Below, piece after piece: positions 11,851 through 22,660 of a DNA stretch of 64,000 bases (position 1 is the stretch's first letter; the number at the start of each line of letters is the position of its first letter). The notes under the pieces were generated by a model that worked only from the letters and a program-made list of their open reading frames with translations, ran no database searches and was not told the origin of the DNA. The translations under genes were made by a program, and so were the position numbers. This DNA comes from Pezicula radicicola. Lineage: Eukaryota; Ascomycota; Leotiomycetes; Helotiales; Dermateaceae. The stretch is taken from positions 251,997-315,996 of the forward strand of contig PDUO01000005.1 of assembly GCA_003008705.1 (NCBI GenBank), read 5' to 3'.

Positions 11851-11930
11851 GGAGAGGAGAGGAGAGGAGAGGAGAGGAGAGGAGAGGAGAGGAGAGGAGA
11901 GGAGAGGAGAGGAGAGGAGAGGAGAGGAGA
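11851..11930. repeat. (GGAGA)16 microsatellite
   Basis: Eighty bases of perfect GGAGA repeat, 16 units, in the gap between two convergent genes. Length polymorphism between isolates is likely. Confidence 0.97.
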
Positions 11931-12490
11931 GAAGGTTGGTTTATTAGGGAAGTAGGTTAGTTAGTTGTGGTATTGTAGATTTGATTACTATACCTTGAGG
12001 GTCTTAAGAGTTTGTATAGTACAAGGAAAGTCTTATCTCTTGTGATTATGGTCTCTAAGTATGCGTTCTGGATTTGATTAGTGAGTTAATTTCTTATGAT
12101 TTTGCTTTTACTTTTATTGTGTCTTTTTAATAATTCTTAATAGATAGATATCCACGAATGTGATATAACCAACATCTAACTAAGTTCGAACCTACGTGTA
12201 AGTTTTACTAGATCTTCGATCCTATACTAACTCCGTACTATCTACATAACTAGGCCAACTATACTCTATAGAGTGGTAGTAATCCCTACATATCAACACG
12301 CTTGAATCATCTCAACTAAAACATCAGTATCCCTAATCATCTATCCAGCCATCAGTTAGTTTCGTCGTAAACAAAAACCAAAAACATAAAACTTTTCATC
12401 AATCCATCTCCACCTTAGCTAACCCCACGCCCCCTCCCACCTCTTTCCCAACCACTCTAATTTTTTTGAATTACCCAAAAAGAAAATCAA

Positions 12491-15400
12491 TCATAAACTT
12501 CTCAACCTATTAAACTCCTCAATGGCCCCTTTAAAATCCCAAGCCTCAGCCATCTCCTCAAAATGCTCATCCTGATTCTGGGGTGGCTCCTCCGCAATTC
12601 TAGGTCGTGGAACATCCAACCCACTAATCTGCATTCTCTGCTCTGCAAACGGTAACAAAAATAATTGAAGTGCCGCAGCTTCATCCGACATACTAGGATT
12701 TCCCCAGTGTCCTTTTACACCTTCCCATTTCTCAACCTGAAGTTCCTCGTTGGCTTCTGGTAGGAAATCTCGGATCTCTTTGGCGACCATGAGGAGATGA
12801 TTGGGGGTTTGTACGCCCTGATATTTATCGGGTTGTTTCTTTTGTTCTGAGGCCGCATAAGCTTCTTGGAGGATGTTAAATACCATACTCTTATTTTCGG
12901 CGATTTGTAAATCTGCTGCTGTAACTCCTTTAAGCTTGCTGTTTAATCCCATCTGGTCATCATCGGCGAGTGAGGTATTTCTCCGACGTTTTCGGATGCG
13001 TGCGAGTAGTGTGTCGCATTGTTTCGCGAGCCTCACGTAGTCTCTGTCCATTGTTGGTAGAGCTCGAGCCATGTGTTCTCGCAGCTGCCCAAGAGCCTCA
13101 AGTGGTGTAACGAAGCGCTTTTCGTGTTTGCGAGTCAAGCTTTGCTGGCCAACGGGTGCTGCTTCTGCCCGTCTATCGACTTGGTAGAGTTCCCCAATTT
13201 GGATGAGACATCGTTCTGCTGACTCTTGTCCCTTGAAATACCCATCCAAGATTGTTGAAGTCTGGTTGTGCTTGAGGTGGTACTTGCCTTTGACAGTAAC
13301 CATTTGCTGTGAAGACTGCCTAGCATCTCTTCGGTTTTTGGCAAAGGCTGTGGCTGGCACCCCAAGACGAATAACTGCGCGAGTCCAGCAGTCGTAATAT
13401 GTGGTTGGTAATTGCCCGGAAAAGAGATCGTCTATATTGGCCTCAATAGCCTCGTCTAAAGCGTGCCATCTTCCACCTACGATTTCCCCATGATTTTGCT
13501 GAGCAGCATTGTACAGCTGGGATACCGCAAATATAGACGCATAACTATTGGCCAAATTCACCCCTGCATATGCCATCCCAATGGTTAGTCGCAGAGATTC
13601 ATTGCCACAGTACATTGGGTTGTTGCGGTAGAAAAAGGCTGGATCAGGCGAAGGCCGAATATTCTTCAGCTTCAAACCCTTTTTCCTAACCATCTCGGCT
13701 ATGTCCTCTAGAGTAGGTGGCTGGTAGCCATTTTCCTTATGCAAAAGAAACGTTGTGTCAGGGTCCTGATCCCAAGGGGCCAAGTCCTTCTCCACATCTT
13801 TCTTCTTTGAGGCCTTCCGCTGCTTTATCGTCTTACTAGATGACTTTTTCTCAGGGTTCTCAACTAAAGTTAGTGCATCGTCATCAGTAGAAAGGTCTTC
13901 ATCGTCTTCCGAGTCGGATTCCAGTTCTACTTGATGCGTGGCAGACTTGATGGCACGGGCATCTTTTTGTTTTCTTCTTTCCAGTGTGGCCATGTCCCAC
14001 TCCAAAATGGCCTGCATACCTGGATACAATATACTTGCAGCTGCTTCTGCGGTTGGCGCTTCTTGATTCAGCCATCCTTCTCCATATTGCAATTTAGCTT
14101 TGTCTAACCACTCAGCCTTGAGGTGTATTTTTGTATTATACTCAACCACGTTGGAAATCGTCCTCCAAAGGTCAATCATATTTTCTGCAGCAGGGCCCTT
14201 TACCAGACTTCCTTGGGATGTGACTTCGACACTTTCTTGGCTTTTAACTTTGAGCGATTCTTTGAGTGTCGCTGCTTTCTCCAAGAGTCTGTCATATGCC
14301 GACTTCGTGTCTGTCATTCTCCAGATGTCTATCAAACAATTCGCTGCGAACACAATCCAGACACTTATGGCAGCATGATCTCCTGAATAGATGAGCTCGT
14401 CTAAGCCTTTGGTGAGCTCATCATCCGCTGGCTCGAAATGGGTAAAGATTGCGTCTGCCTGGGATCCAGGGGGCGCATATTCTTTCCGGAAGCTCAGATC
14501 AAGTAAAAGCTGCGTCAATCGCTCATCCTCACCCTCCCAGTTCTCACTAGTGGGCTGCTGTAGATCGTCTTGCCAAAAGTATAGCGCCCCAAGTGGTGCG
14601 ACTTCTGTAATGGGACCCCTCTGCTCCTCACTCTTTCGTAACATCAAAAACTTAGATAGGACATGATAGGTGGACATATAAACAAAATCATCAAATGGGG
14701 CGGATGCAACTTCACCTTTACTTGGAGCGCCTCCCTCATAGCTTACTTGGTATATGTATCTGATGACAGATGCGATTTTTTCATACTGCGATTCGTCTTC
14801 ATTTTGGCTACCAAAGCGCTTGGGGTAAGTATCAACAACATTTTGCTCAGCTTGACGTACTAGAGCAAAAGCCAAGTTGGTAGTGATAGAAGCTGTGATC
14901 AAGTCCAGTTCTTTTGCGACATATCGCCTCCAAGTGTCTTTTAGAAACTCCTGGATGCGATGCATATCCTCAAAGAAGCAGTAGACCACGAATGGGATAT
15001 CCATATCTGGGTTGGTTTCTACCTCGTAGACAGTAGGTTGTGCTTGAGAAGGGGTTTTGGGAAAGACAACAAGATCCTGATCCGTGACAGTAACGTCAAG
15101 ATCCGCATTAGTTGTATCCTCAACAGACAACATACCAAAGCGGTTGCTGAGGTTGACTGCAGGATCCTCGTCAACGACTTTCGGGGCTGGCTTTGTCGTA
15201 GCATAACATGGCCCAAGAATCTCTAGCAGTTGTTCCAGAACTTGAATAAAGTGTTCATGCGTAGCATTCGAATCTGTCTCTGCCTCTAGGGAATCAGCCT
15301 GAGGTTTAACGACTCGAAACCAGTTTAAGCAACGTCTCCTTGCACTAATCGCCCTCTGCAGAACACGCTGTACCTTGACGGGCAGTACCACATTTGGTTT

Positions 15401-15679
15401 TTTGGAAATAAAAGTTGCCTGGATGATCATATCCCGTGTCGTGACAGAGCGGTGTAAAGCAGGGGCGACGGGTACGGACCCAGCAGAACTTTTCTTTGCC
15501 TCCTTCCTCGCTTTGCCCTTCAAGCGCGTTGAGGCTACTGGCAAAGCTTGAATCGAAGGCTGGGGTGGCCTAGGAAGATTATAACCGCATGCTTCTGCAG
15601 TGCGCGAAAGCCAAGTTGCAAACACATCTGTATCTTCTTTATATCGTTTGTATGATGATGCGAGGATATCTGGTAGCAT
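12491..15679 (-). CDS. DUF6604 domain protein (1062 aa)
   Basis: A single uninterrupted reading frame of 1062 codons. The N-terminus 'YKRYKEDTDVFATWLS' is the typical opening of the fungal DUF6604 family; similar proteins continue with a Lys-rich linker ('LKGKARKEAKKSS', near residues 52-66) and long helical segments. In the middle (around residues 595-645) is an acidic patch 'ESDSEDDEDLSTDDD' followed by a basic one, 'SKTIKQRKASKKK', which may be a nuclear-targeting or charge-linker region. No signal peptide or membrane segment is seen. The function of DUF6604 proteins is not known. The absence of introns in a gene this long stands out against most intron-bearing neighbours. The ATG at 15679 is directly followed by the conserved motif, which supports this start. 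Confidence 0.85.
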   Translation of the reverse strand: MLPDILASSYKRYKEDTDVFATWLSRTAEACGYNLPRPPQPSIQALPVASTRLKGKARKEAKKSSAGSVPVAPALHRSVTTRDMIIQATFISKKPNVVLPVKVQRVLQRAISARRRCLNWFRVVKPQADSLEAETDSNATHEHFIQVLEQLLEILGPCYATTKPAPKVVDEDPAVNLSNRFGMLSVEDTTNADLDVTVTDQDLVVFPKTPSQAQPTVYEVETNPDMDIPFVVYCFFEDMHRIQEFLKDTWRRYVAKELDLITASITTNLAFALVRQAEQNVVDTYPKRFGSQNEDESQYEKIASVIRYIYQVSYEGGAPSKGEVASAPFDDFVYMSTYHVLSKFLMLRKSEEQRGPITEVAPLGALYFWQDDLQQPTSENWEGEDERLTQLLLDLSFRKEYAPPGSQADAIFTHFEPADDELTKGLDELIYSGDHAAISVWIVFAANCLIDIWRMTDTKSAYDRLLEKAATLKESLKVKSQESVEVTSQGSLVKGPAAENMIDLWRTISNVVEYNTKIHLKAEWLDKAKLQYGEGWLNQEAPTAEAAASILYPGMQAILEWDMATLERRKQKDARAIKSATHQVELESDSEDDEDLSTDDDALTLVENPEKKSSSKTIKQRKASKKKDVEKDLAPWDQDPDTTFLLHKENGYQPPTLEDIAEMVRKKGLKLKNIRPSPDPAFFYRNNPMYCGNESLRLTIGMAYAGVNLANSYASIFAVSQLYNAAQQNHGEIVGGRWHALDEAIEANIDDLFSGQLPTTYYDCWTRAVIRLGVPATAFAKNRRDARQSSQQMVTVKGKYHLKHNQTSTILDGYFKGQESAERCLIQIGELYQVDRRAEAAPVGQQSLTRKHEKRFVTPLEALGQLREHMARALPTMDRDYVRLAKQCDTLLARIRKRRRNTSLADDDQMGLNSKLKGVTAADLQIAENKSMVFNILQEAYAASEQKKQPDKYQGVQTPNHLLMVAKEIRDFLPEANEELQVEKWEGVKGHWGNPSMSDEAAALQLFLLPFAEQRMQISGLDVPRPRIAEEPPQNQDEHFEEMAEAWDFKGAIEEFNRLRSL

Positions 15680-16746
15680 GCTGTTTGTTGCCGCACTCAG
15701 GTTGCCAGTGCGCTTAGCTGCATATGTATTCGGACTCGAAATTCAGGAGGGCACAAAACTGGGGCGCAGACAAAGTTAATATGGGACTGCAACAAAGGTA
15801 GACACTACGGGCTTCATATTCCCTATGCTTACTTGGCTAAAGTTAATAGACTCGAGCCTGACTGGAAGCTCAGGTTATAGGCCAGAGACGCCCGGGGAAG
15901 GCGTCAATTTGTACGGATCCAAGCAATACTGCTGATGATACGAACATAAGCGAGTGAATGTTGAAGCAACGGGTAATAAGGTAGGTATAGCTTTGACTCT
16001 GAAATGAGGATATATCTAATGTGCGGAAGGACCTGTTAGCAACTTTTCAGCCTCGCCCTTATGCATGGTGAGGGGCTCTTTCAGCCGCGGCTGGATTAGC
16101 GCGCTATGTATTACGTATCGATTGATATTTGACGCTTGAGACGCATTAAGCGCCAGCTATATCCAAAGAGACTTAGGTTACTTAGACCAAGAGTTGACTT
16201 ATATCTTGTCAGTCACTAAAGTCAAGTGAGTTGTTAAATCAAGGGAGTCACTCAAGAGTCAAGTCAAAGAAAAGTGAGCAATTACCTGACCAAAACAAGT
16301 GGCATACTTTAAGTCACTCCTGTCAGAATTCAGAGAAGAGTGCTGGTACTGAGTTATTCTAACTAATCGTGCCTTTAAGCTACGTAGGTAGAGAGTACAG
16401 TTATATATACATACATTAGATGGGTGGGGCCGTCCCACCCTAAGATATTTCGGCAAGCTGTTGTAATGAAAGAGAGCGAGAGGGTATATGCAAAAGACCA
16501 AGCAATCCAAAACAACTTAATCCTCAATCATCATGCTTTGCCTTTGCTCCCACGATGCAGCTTCCCAAGGCGCGAACCACCAACCCCAAAATGAATGCCC
16601 AACAAAAGTTAAAATGAGTAAAAGGGTGAGGAATCTTAAAAGTAGGGTATAAAGCCAGCCAACCATGCCAGGTTGAAATGCAATGCAATCTAATGATGCG
16701 AGAGAAAAAAAAGAAGACAAAAAAAACGTAAAGGTCGGATCTTGCA
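15680..16746. other. Intergenic region with dispersed 18-bp repeats
   Basis: About 1.1 kb between the DUF6604 start and the LIM gene stop. At 16205-16270 lie degenerate copies of the GTGAGTTAC/AAATCAA repeat. No gene was recognised. Confidence 0.5.
16205..16270. repeat. Copies of the dispersed 18-bp GTGAGTTAC repeat
   Basis: 'TCAAGTGAGTTGTTAAATCA' is followed by 'GGGAGTCACTCAAGAGTCAA' with 18-22 bp spacing, matching the units near 5938 and 11538. Confidence 0.5.
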
Positions 16747-19215
16747 TCACATCATCATCAATCGGGTCGTTCTTCTCTGCATCCTGCTTGTACCACCGCC
16801 TGGTACGTTGAGTCCAGCACCAAGGCCACCACCACGACCGCCACCATAGCCTGGCCGGCCTCTCTGCTGCTGTTGTCTCTCTTGTTGGGTTCTTCTGAAA
16901 GCATCCCTTTCACAGAACACTCGGCCATCCATCTCGAAATAGTCGTTCCTCAATGTGCGCCTGCAATCAGCGCAGGTCAAGCAGCCTGGATGGAACTTCT
17001 CTCTCCTTTCGCTTTCCAGGTACTGTCCTTCAATTCCCTTGTCGCAGGTAGAGCATACACTACCGTTAAGTTTGTGGTAATGTCGCTCGCAGTATGGCGC
17101 ATCGTTAATGACGTAGAAGGTTGCTGTAGAAAAGGGCTCGAGACATGTTGTGCAGCAGAAGCACGTCTTGTGGTAACGACCAGTAAGCCGACCATCCGCC
17201 GATGAAACTGATTTCTGACCAGATTTGATAGGCAATTTGCAGTGCTTGCAAGTGCCTTTCGAAGTCCCGGGTCTTCGAGTCGTTACTGGGGGTTTTGAGC
17301 GTTCGAAGGGAGGTGCTGGAGAGCGACGGTCGCCTTGTACCGCTGGATCTAACGGTCCTGGGGAGCGACTACGAGAGACGGGCGAAGCACTACCACCTTG
17401 TACTGCTGGATCCGTGGGGGACTCTGATGATAACATACTGGAATCTTGTCTCCCGTATGACTGTGGCCCCGGTTCTATCACCCCATACATAGAAATTGGG
17501 GGTCCCATTGACTTAGGTGCTTGAACGCTGGGGTCCTGCACTCCATACGAGGAACCAAGTGGTTTGGGCTCTTGGACGCCATATGAAGTCCCTAGAGGCT
17601 TTGGTGCGCGCATCTCAGGGCTGCTTGCCATATTGGTCTTGAGTTGGAGTGGTGGTGCTGTCGCAGGTATTTCCCTTGGCTGCAGGTCCGTCATAGAAGA
17701 CTGGATTTCTGACATTAATAGATCGATATTGGACGTGTTAGACCCATTGCGCCGCGACTTGGCAGGACTGGTCGTTGGAGGGCTGGACTGTGAGCTTGCT
17801 TTGCTGCCTTCACTATATCCTGATCCATTCGATGAGGTCGACTCGGAGGGCGTATGATAAGGGTTTCCGATACCAAACTCAACTGCAAGGTTTAGATTTG
17901 ATGGTACAGGAGGCGCATCGCCCATTTTGGAATTCGTTCGAGATGACCTGATAAGGCTCACGCCTCGAGGTGGAGGAGCTCGTGAGGTATCTGGCCCCGT
18001 CGAGGGCCTTCGTCCTCTTGGCGGGGAGGTACCATTTGGCATTCCGTTCTCTTCGCCACGTATAGAAGCATTCGATGGTCTGCGAAGTCTGGGACCAAAC
18101 CCTGGGGTACTTGCTGGCTCCGAAGGTCTTCTCGTATTGGGTTCCTGACTCTCACTCGTTTTTGGAAATGTTTGGGATCTGCTGTCTGGTGACATCAATG
18201 GTGGACGCTCGAACCCATTTTCCGCTGCTGGAGGTGGTCCAAAACCACCGTAACCATTCTTTCTAGGAACCTTAGGAGCCATGATCCCACGATCCATGCT
18301 CCCCTTTGACACATGAGAATGGATACTTGAGATAGAAGGAGCCTGGCTGTGACCTCGGCTAGCCGGGGCACTCGTATAATCTGGACTATCTCTGATACTA
18401 CCGGCAGTTTTCTTTCTCTCATGTCCTCTTACCTCGGATTGTCCTCTAGTGCCCGGGCGACTTCTAGGATCAAATGGACCAGGCGCAATGGTGTTCATTC
18501 TTTGCAAAAGACCACCACTTGTTGCTGTTCTTGGACTGATTGGTGCATACATAGAATCTCCTTCTGGTTTCTGTAGGCCGAACCCGCCATATCCTCCTTG
18601 GAGTTGTTGCTTTTGGGGCGCTTCTCGGGGTTGTGGCGTTTGTGGTCGACTTTGCTTTGCCCCAGGAAACGGGGGAAATGGTGAATCGAGACCGGTTTGA
18701 AAAGCTGGTGATGGTGGGCGTTGAGAAAGAGACATAGGTGCAGTTGCACTTCGTAGAGGTTGGCTAAAGGGCGAACCAGTTCGTGATGGTGAAGCACTAA
18801 CTGGAGTGTATTGTTCTGCTGGCCGAAAGAATGGTCGGTCTGGATATGTCAGTACACAAAACTATAGAGAGAATCGAGGAATCGTACTCGCAGCACTTGT
18901 ATCAACCTTTGGTGGCATCTGGCGACCTGGCTTCAACAATCCTGAGTTATTAGAAGGTTTGCTGTATGGCATTCGCTCAAAAGAGCCATTAGAATCCGGT
19001 GGAGGCGTCGCTATTCGAACAACATTAGCATAGAACATGCTGTTCTGGCCAGGACTACACCTACGTTCTCCAGCGGGAGGCAAAGAAGGTAAAGAAGGCA
19101 CAGGAGGAACCTCAGCGCACACATGATCTCCCATCATGGAGATCTCGATATCTGCCGCACACATAGAACATTTTATCGTCGGCATAAAGCTCGACTCTCG
19201 AGGAGCGTAAGCCAT
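16747..19215 (-). CDS. Two-LIM-domain paxillin-like protein
   Basis: Exons 18888-19215 and 16747-18839 (minus strand) encode 806 aa; the intron has a GTACGA donor and a CCAG acceptor and the join reads 'TSAANRPFFRPAEQ'. Near the C-terminus are two adjacent LIM domains, 'CKHCKLPIKSG...HKTCFCCTTC...CERHYH' and 'CSTCDKGIEG...HPGCLTCADC...CERDAF', with the zinc ligands in place. The long N-terminal part is low-complexity, rich in Pro, Ser and basic residues. The start carries a small Cys/His motif, 'CSMCAADIEISMMGDHVC'. After the second LIM domain is a Gln run and a Gly/Arg-rich tail. LIM tandems mediate protein binding; fungal paxillin-like Pxl1 proteins act at sites of polarised growth and septation with Rho GTPases and actin. 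That role is inferred from domain layout. Confidence 0.9.
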
Positions 19216-21098
19216 TATTTCTCAGTATCGTTTGGCACTCCGGCCTTGTTTTCGCAATTCAATTCTCACAGCGAAACATTCGATATCGATTCACTCGTGG
19301 TGAACTTTGGTGGTAGCGGTGAGCAAACAGTCAACTCCTCCGAGGCAGTCCCACTGGAAAGTACAGTATTTAGGTGGCAGATGTCGTCAATAAGAGAAAT
19401 TAATGATGCGACTGCGGTTGATTGACAAAACGAAAGTATATCAAAGCGGCGGGAACGATTCTCGAAAGATCTGATCGCAAGATGTTTCCTGTTTCTTGTC
19501 TCGAAAAGGAGATCTCGCTCGTGGCCGAAGGTCTATGCGGTAAAGTACGTGTGTTGTTTTGGGCGATCCGTGGTCGTCGGCAACAGTTGAGCAGCGCTGG
19601 AAGTCGAAACAGGAACTGTAAAGACAGTAGATGACTGCAATGGCAGTCTGGCGCAAGACAGACAGTCGACAAAAGGTTCGAGAAGCGGTCTTGACCGACT
19701 ACTGTCGCGGATATGTGTCGAAGACAAAGGGTTCACAGGAGGTGACCCAGTCGACAGGGGAACGCAGGTCAAATATCGGCGATGTCTGAGAGGGTTGTGG
19801 TGAGGTGTGTAGAGCGACCCGAGCTTTGGAGAACAACAGGGCAGTTTGATTGGAGAGATGCGTGCGATCCACCGAGAGGCGTTATCTGGTGAAACTACTC
19901 CACGATTTGAAGATGTTTGATGAGGGCAAAAATGATGCGCGCAAGGCGGAAAGGGGAGGAGGGTAGATGTGGATGAAGGTGGTGAGAAGTTGCGTTCGCT
20001 CGTTTGGCCTTGAAGAAATCAAAGTTTGTTTATTTTTACATGCAGGTGGAGTAGGTTCACAACTAGCACGGCATCGATAACCTCAAACTTTCCCTGACTG
20101 ACAACAACTGAATAATAATAACAATAATGATAGCAACGCATACGAGGTAGTTTTTGTGGTTGAAGGACACTGCTGGGCAGTCAGGAATTGGTTGGAGGTT
20201 GACTCAGCCAAGCAGGGCATAGCGAAGGGGGATGATGCCCTGAAAAAAACCAGTTTATTCTTTGGTTGTTGCATAGTAAAGACTGGTCAAGATGGCAGCC
20301 AGGCCGAGAGATGGATGGGTGGATGGAGCCTCGTCGGAAGGAAAGACCGTTTTCAATTTCTTGGCCAGCGCTTGGTGCCGAGGGGTAATAGCGAGACAAT
20401 ACCTTCGTTACCCTCGCAGCTACCAATAATACCGCCGGCCGTACTTTAGGGACTTTCCTCCCCATCAATTTCTAATTTATGATGGTCTTCATTACATGAT
20501 TAACGACCACGCTACCATACGAACAAGATGAGCATTTGCTGCGATGGGAATTGTCAGGTCAACCTTCGTTTTTGAAATTTGGCGCGATACATAGAGGGGT
20601 ATCCAATCCGGCCTGGTTCTTCAGCCCATCCTGCCCATCCTGCCCGTTTCGAACAAGCCCCACGCTGCGGCACAACAGGAACAGCGTGCTCATTTGCTCA
20701 ATCAGGGAACATACTTTAAGGGATGATCGCTGCCCATTCCTTCTTAGACCCAGATCTCCTGCAGGCCCTTAACTCGTCAACTCCCATGGCAACATAATAT
20801 GGTGTACTCGAGTAGGTAGGGCGCCAACGCCCCCAAATCCATTGTGCTCTTTTCCAACGCTTTCTGAGTCCCTTCTGGGCATGAGCATGAGAATTTCATC
20901 TCCTCACATCTGGCCGCGCAATAAATAATGCAAATTCATGTAGGAAAATGTGGGCGGGTGTCGATCGTGGATCATATTTCGTACGCTGCGGAAATCATTC
21001 ATGCCCAGATGGAAAATCGTCTTGCCGCAGCCCTTCTTCCATCCTTCGATGCTACCGGTACCGCATGAGGCAGAGAGCGTTTTGATACGACCATCGCG
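19216..21098. other. Long upstream region of the LIM gene, no gene recognised
   Basis: About 1.9 kb of normal-composition DNA upstream of the LIM gene. Only short reading frames without motifs were seen. It probably contains the promoter and a long 5' leader of the LIM gene. Confidence 0.4.
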
Positions 21099-22097
21099 CT
21101 ATGCGAACGTACCAAAGATGACCTGCATGGTCCTCGCAAGCGACTCCATGCCACCTACTTCGTACGTTGTACAATAACCTTCAGCAAAAAGTTTCGTCTG
21201 GTCAGCCGAGTGGTTGTCCGGGAACGTGGTTTTTGAGTTTGTTTCTAGCAGCACGAGCAGGTGTTTTGTTGCGAGCCGAAAGACGGCGTCACCGTTTTCT
21301 GAGTTTTCGGGTTCGTGGACTTCGTAAGGGTTGCCCAAGTCTACCGGTATCAGCGGACAGTCAGTCACCTAGCAACGGCTTGGTATGTTTGAAGCAATGG
21401 TGGCCGCTGTCGTTCTTCAAGTAATGTCGGGACGGGCCTTTGTTCAAGACATCGACCTCTCCTCACAGATGCAGAATCATTCGGCCATCGTCACATCCTC
21501 TGAACTTACGGTGAGCAGTTGGGTAAACTTCACGATTCCTAGATAACCAGGACTTGGCGAGTGATTTTTCGATTTCCAAGAGAAGGAAACGTACCGTGAT
21601 GTTGCTCTATGTGCATGAAGAACGCGCAGTAGATAGTCGAGCACATTTGCAAGTTCTCCACCCAACTGACCGCCATTTGGAATTTGAATTTTTGAATGCG
21701 ACGATACTTACCACGCCCACGTGATGCAACTTAGGAAATGCCCGCCACAGAGGAATGAGTTGGTGAAGAATGAAAAGCCACCATCTAAAAATATATCAGA
21801 GACATTTGATAAAGGAAAAATTTGAATAGAGACGTCATGGAGATATAGATAGGAATCCTTATAGCTGGGGGCAGGAGATGTGTGAAAGGAGTCTTACTTT
21901 GTTATCACTTGGTGATCGTTGTATTTTATCGAGTGTGGAGGGGCAGTAATCACTCTCCAGACTTCCCTCCACCGCTCCTCCGCAGTTCCCGCGATACGCA
22001 AGCAGCTAGCCGCAATCGCGCGTACGAAGGTACTGTACTTTGGACTACTCCTCTGCTGCCTGCATTTTCTCCGTGCTTTCGTGTACACATCATCCAA
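21099..22097 (-). CDS. Possible multi-exon gene of unknown function
   Basis: No family is recognised. Minus-strand segments join through good splice signals in consistent phase: (5' end uncertain) to 21898, 21712-21784, 21595-21665, 21510-21538 and possibly 21099-21340. Donors are GTAAGA, GTAAGT, GTACGT and GTAAGT. The joins give continuous protein-like text such as 'WWLFILHQLIPLWRAFPKL', 'GELANVLDYLLRVLHAHRA', 'SRNREVYPTAH' and 'ATKHLLVLLETNSKTTFPD'. Without the last splice the frame would stop at 21463. Weak points: no ATG is obvious at the 5' end near 22097, one exon is only 29 bp, one intron only 46 bp, and no conserved motif is known to me. It could also be a decayed gene. Its supposed 5' end faces the INO1 promoter. 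Confidence 0.3.
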
Positions 22098-22660
22098 CGC
22101 ACATGCTAATGCTTGGGAAGGCCCTAGACGGCAGAGATCGGGTCATTTTACATCGAATCATGGAGAACAACTGGAGGGAACTTGCAGCGATATACTGTAC
22201 TTCGTAAATGTGTTATCTATCTTATCCACAGAATGCCCCTCGTTTGCTTTTGCGCAGTTTTAGCGAGATTGTAGTGGGAAAGTTCGGACGAGTATTTGTA
22301 CTGGACATCTTCCCACTTGCTCCCTTCTCTTCTTCTCAACAACATCTACACCTTGGAATATCATACTCAACACGCTTACATCGTCAACTTCCCTATCAAA
22401 CTTATCCCAAACCACACATATCGCGCTCTTGAGTGCGATTTCTTCATGTTCTCGAACCTCTTGAATAGGTGAGCTTCCCCTGGCCGCCATGCCATTTCCA
22501 TACCGCCCATTTACTTTTTGCTAACTCTCTCTCCAGCTCGCACAACACGTTCGCAGGAGCCCGTTGCTCTTCCGCTGCAGGGGCATCGGACTCTCCGTTT
22601 ACTAGATAAACGGATTCGTTATATTACCACCAGACACAAAACTACACACCGATACCTAAC
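22098..22660 (+). promoter_or_regulatory. INO1 upstream region and 5' leader
   Basis: About 560 bp ahead of the INO1 start, with pyrimidine-rich stretches (for example 22315-22345) typical of fungal promoters and leaders. I did not find a clear inositol-response element by eye. Confidence 0.4.

Larger units (their letters stand above)
11041..12490. other. Intergenic region between convergent genes
   Basis: About 1.4 kb between the 3' ends of the alpha-glucosidase and DUF6604 genes. It holds the 18-bp repeat units at about 11538-11600 and a long GGAGA tract. No coding sequence was recognised. Confidence 0.6.
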
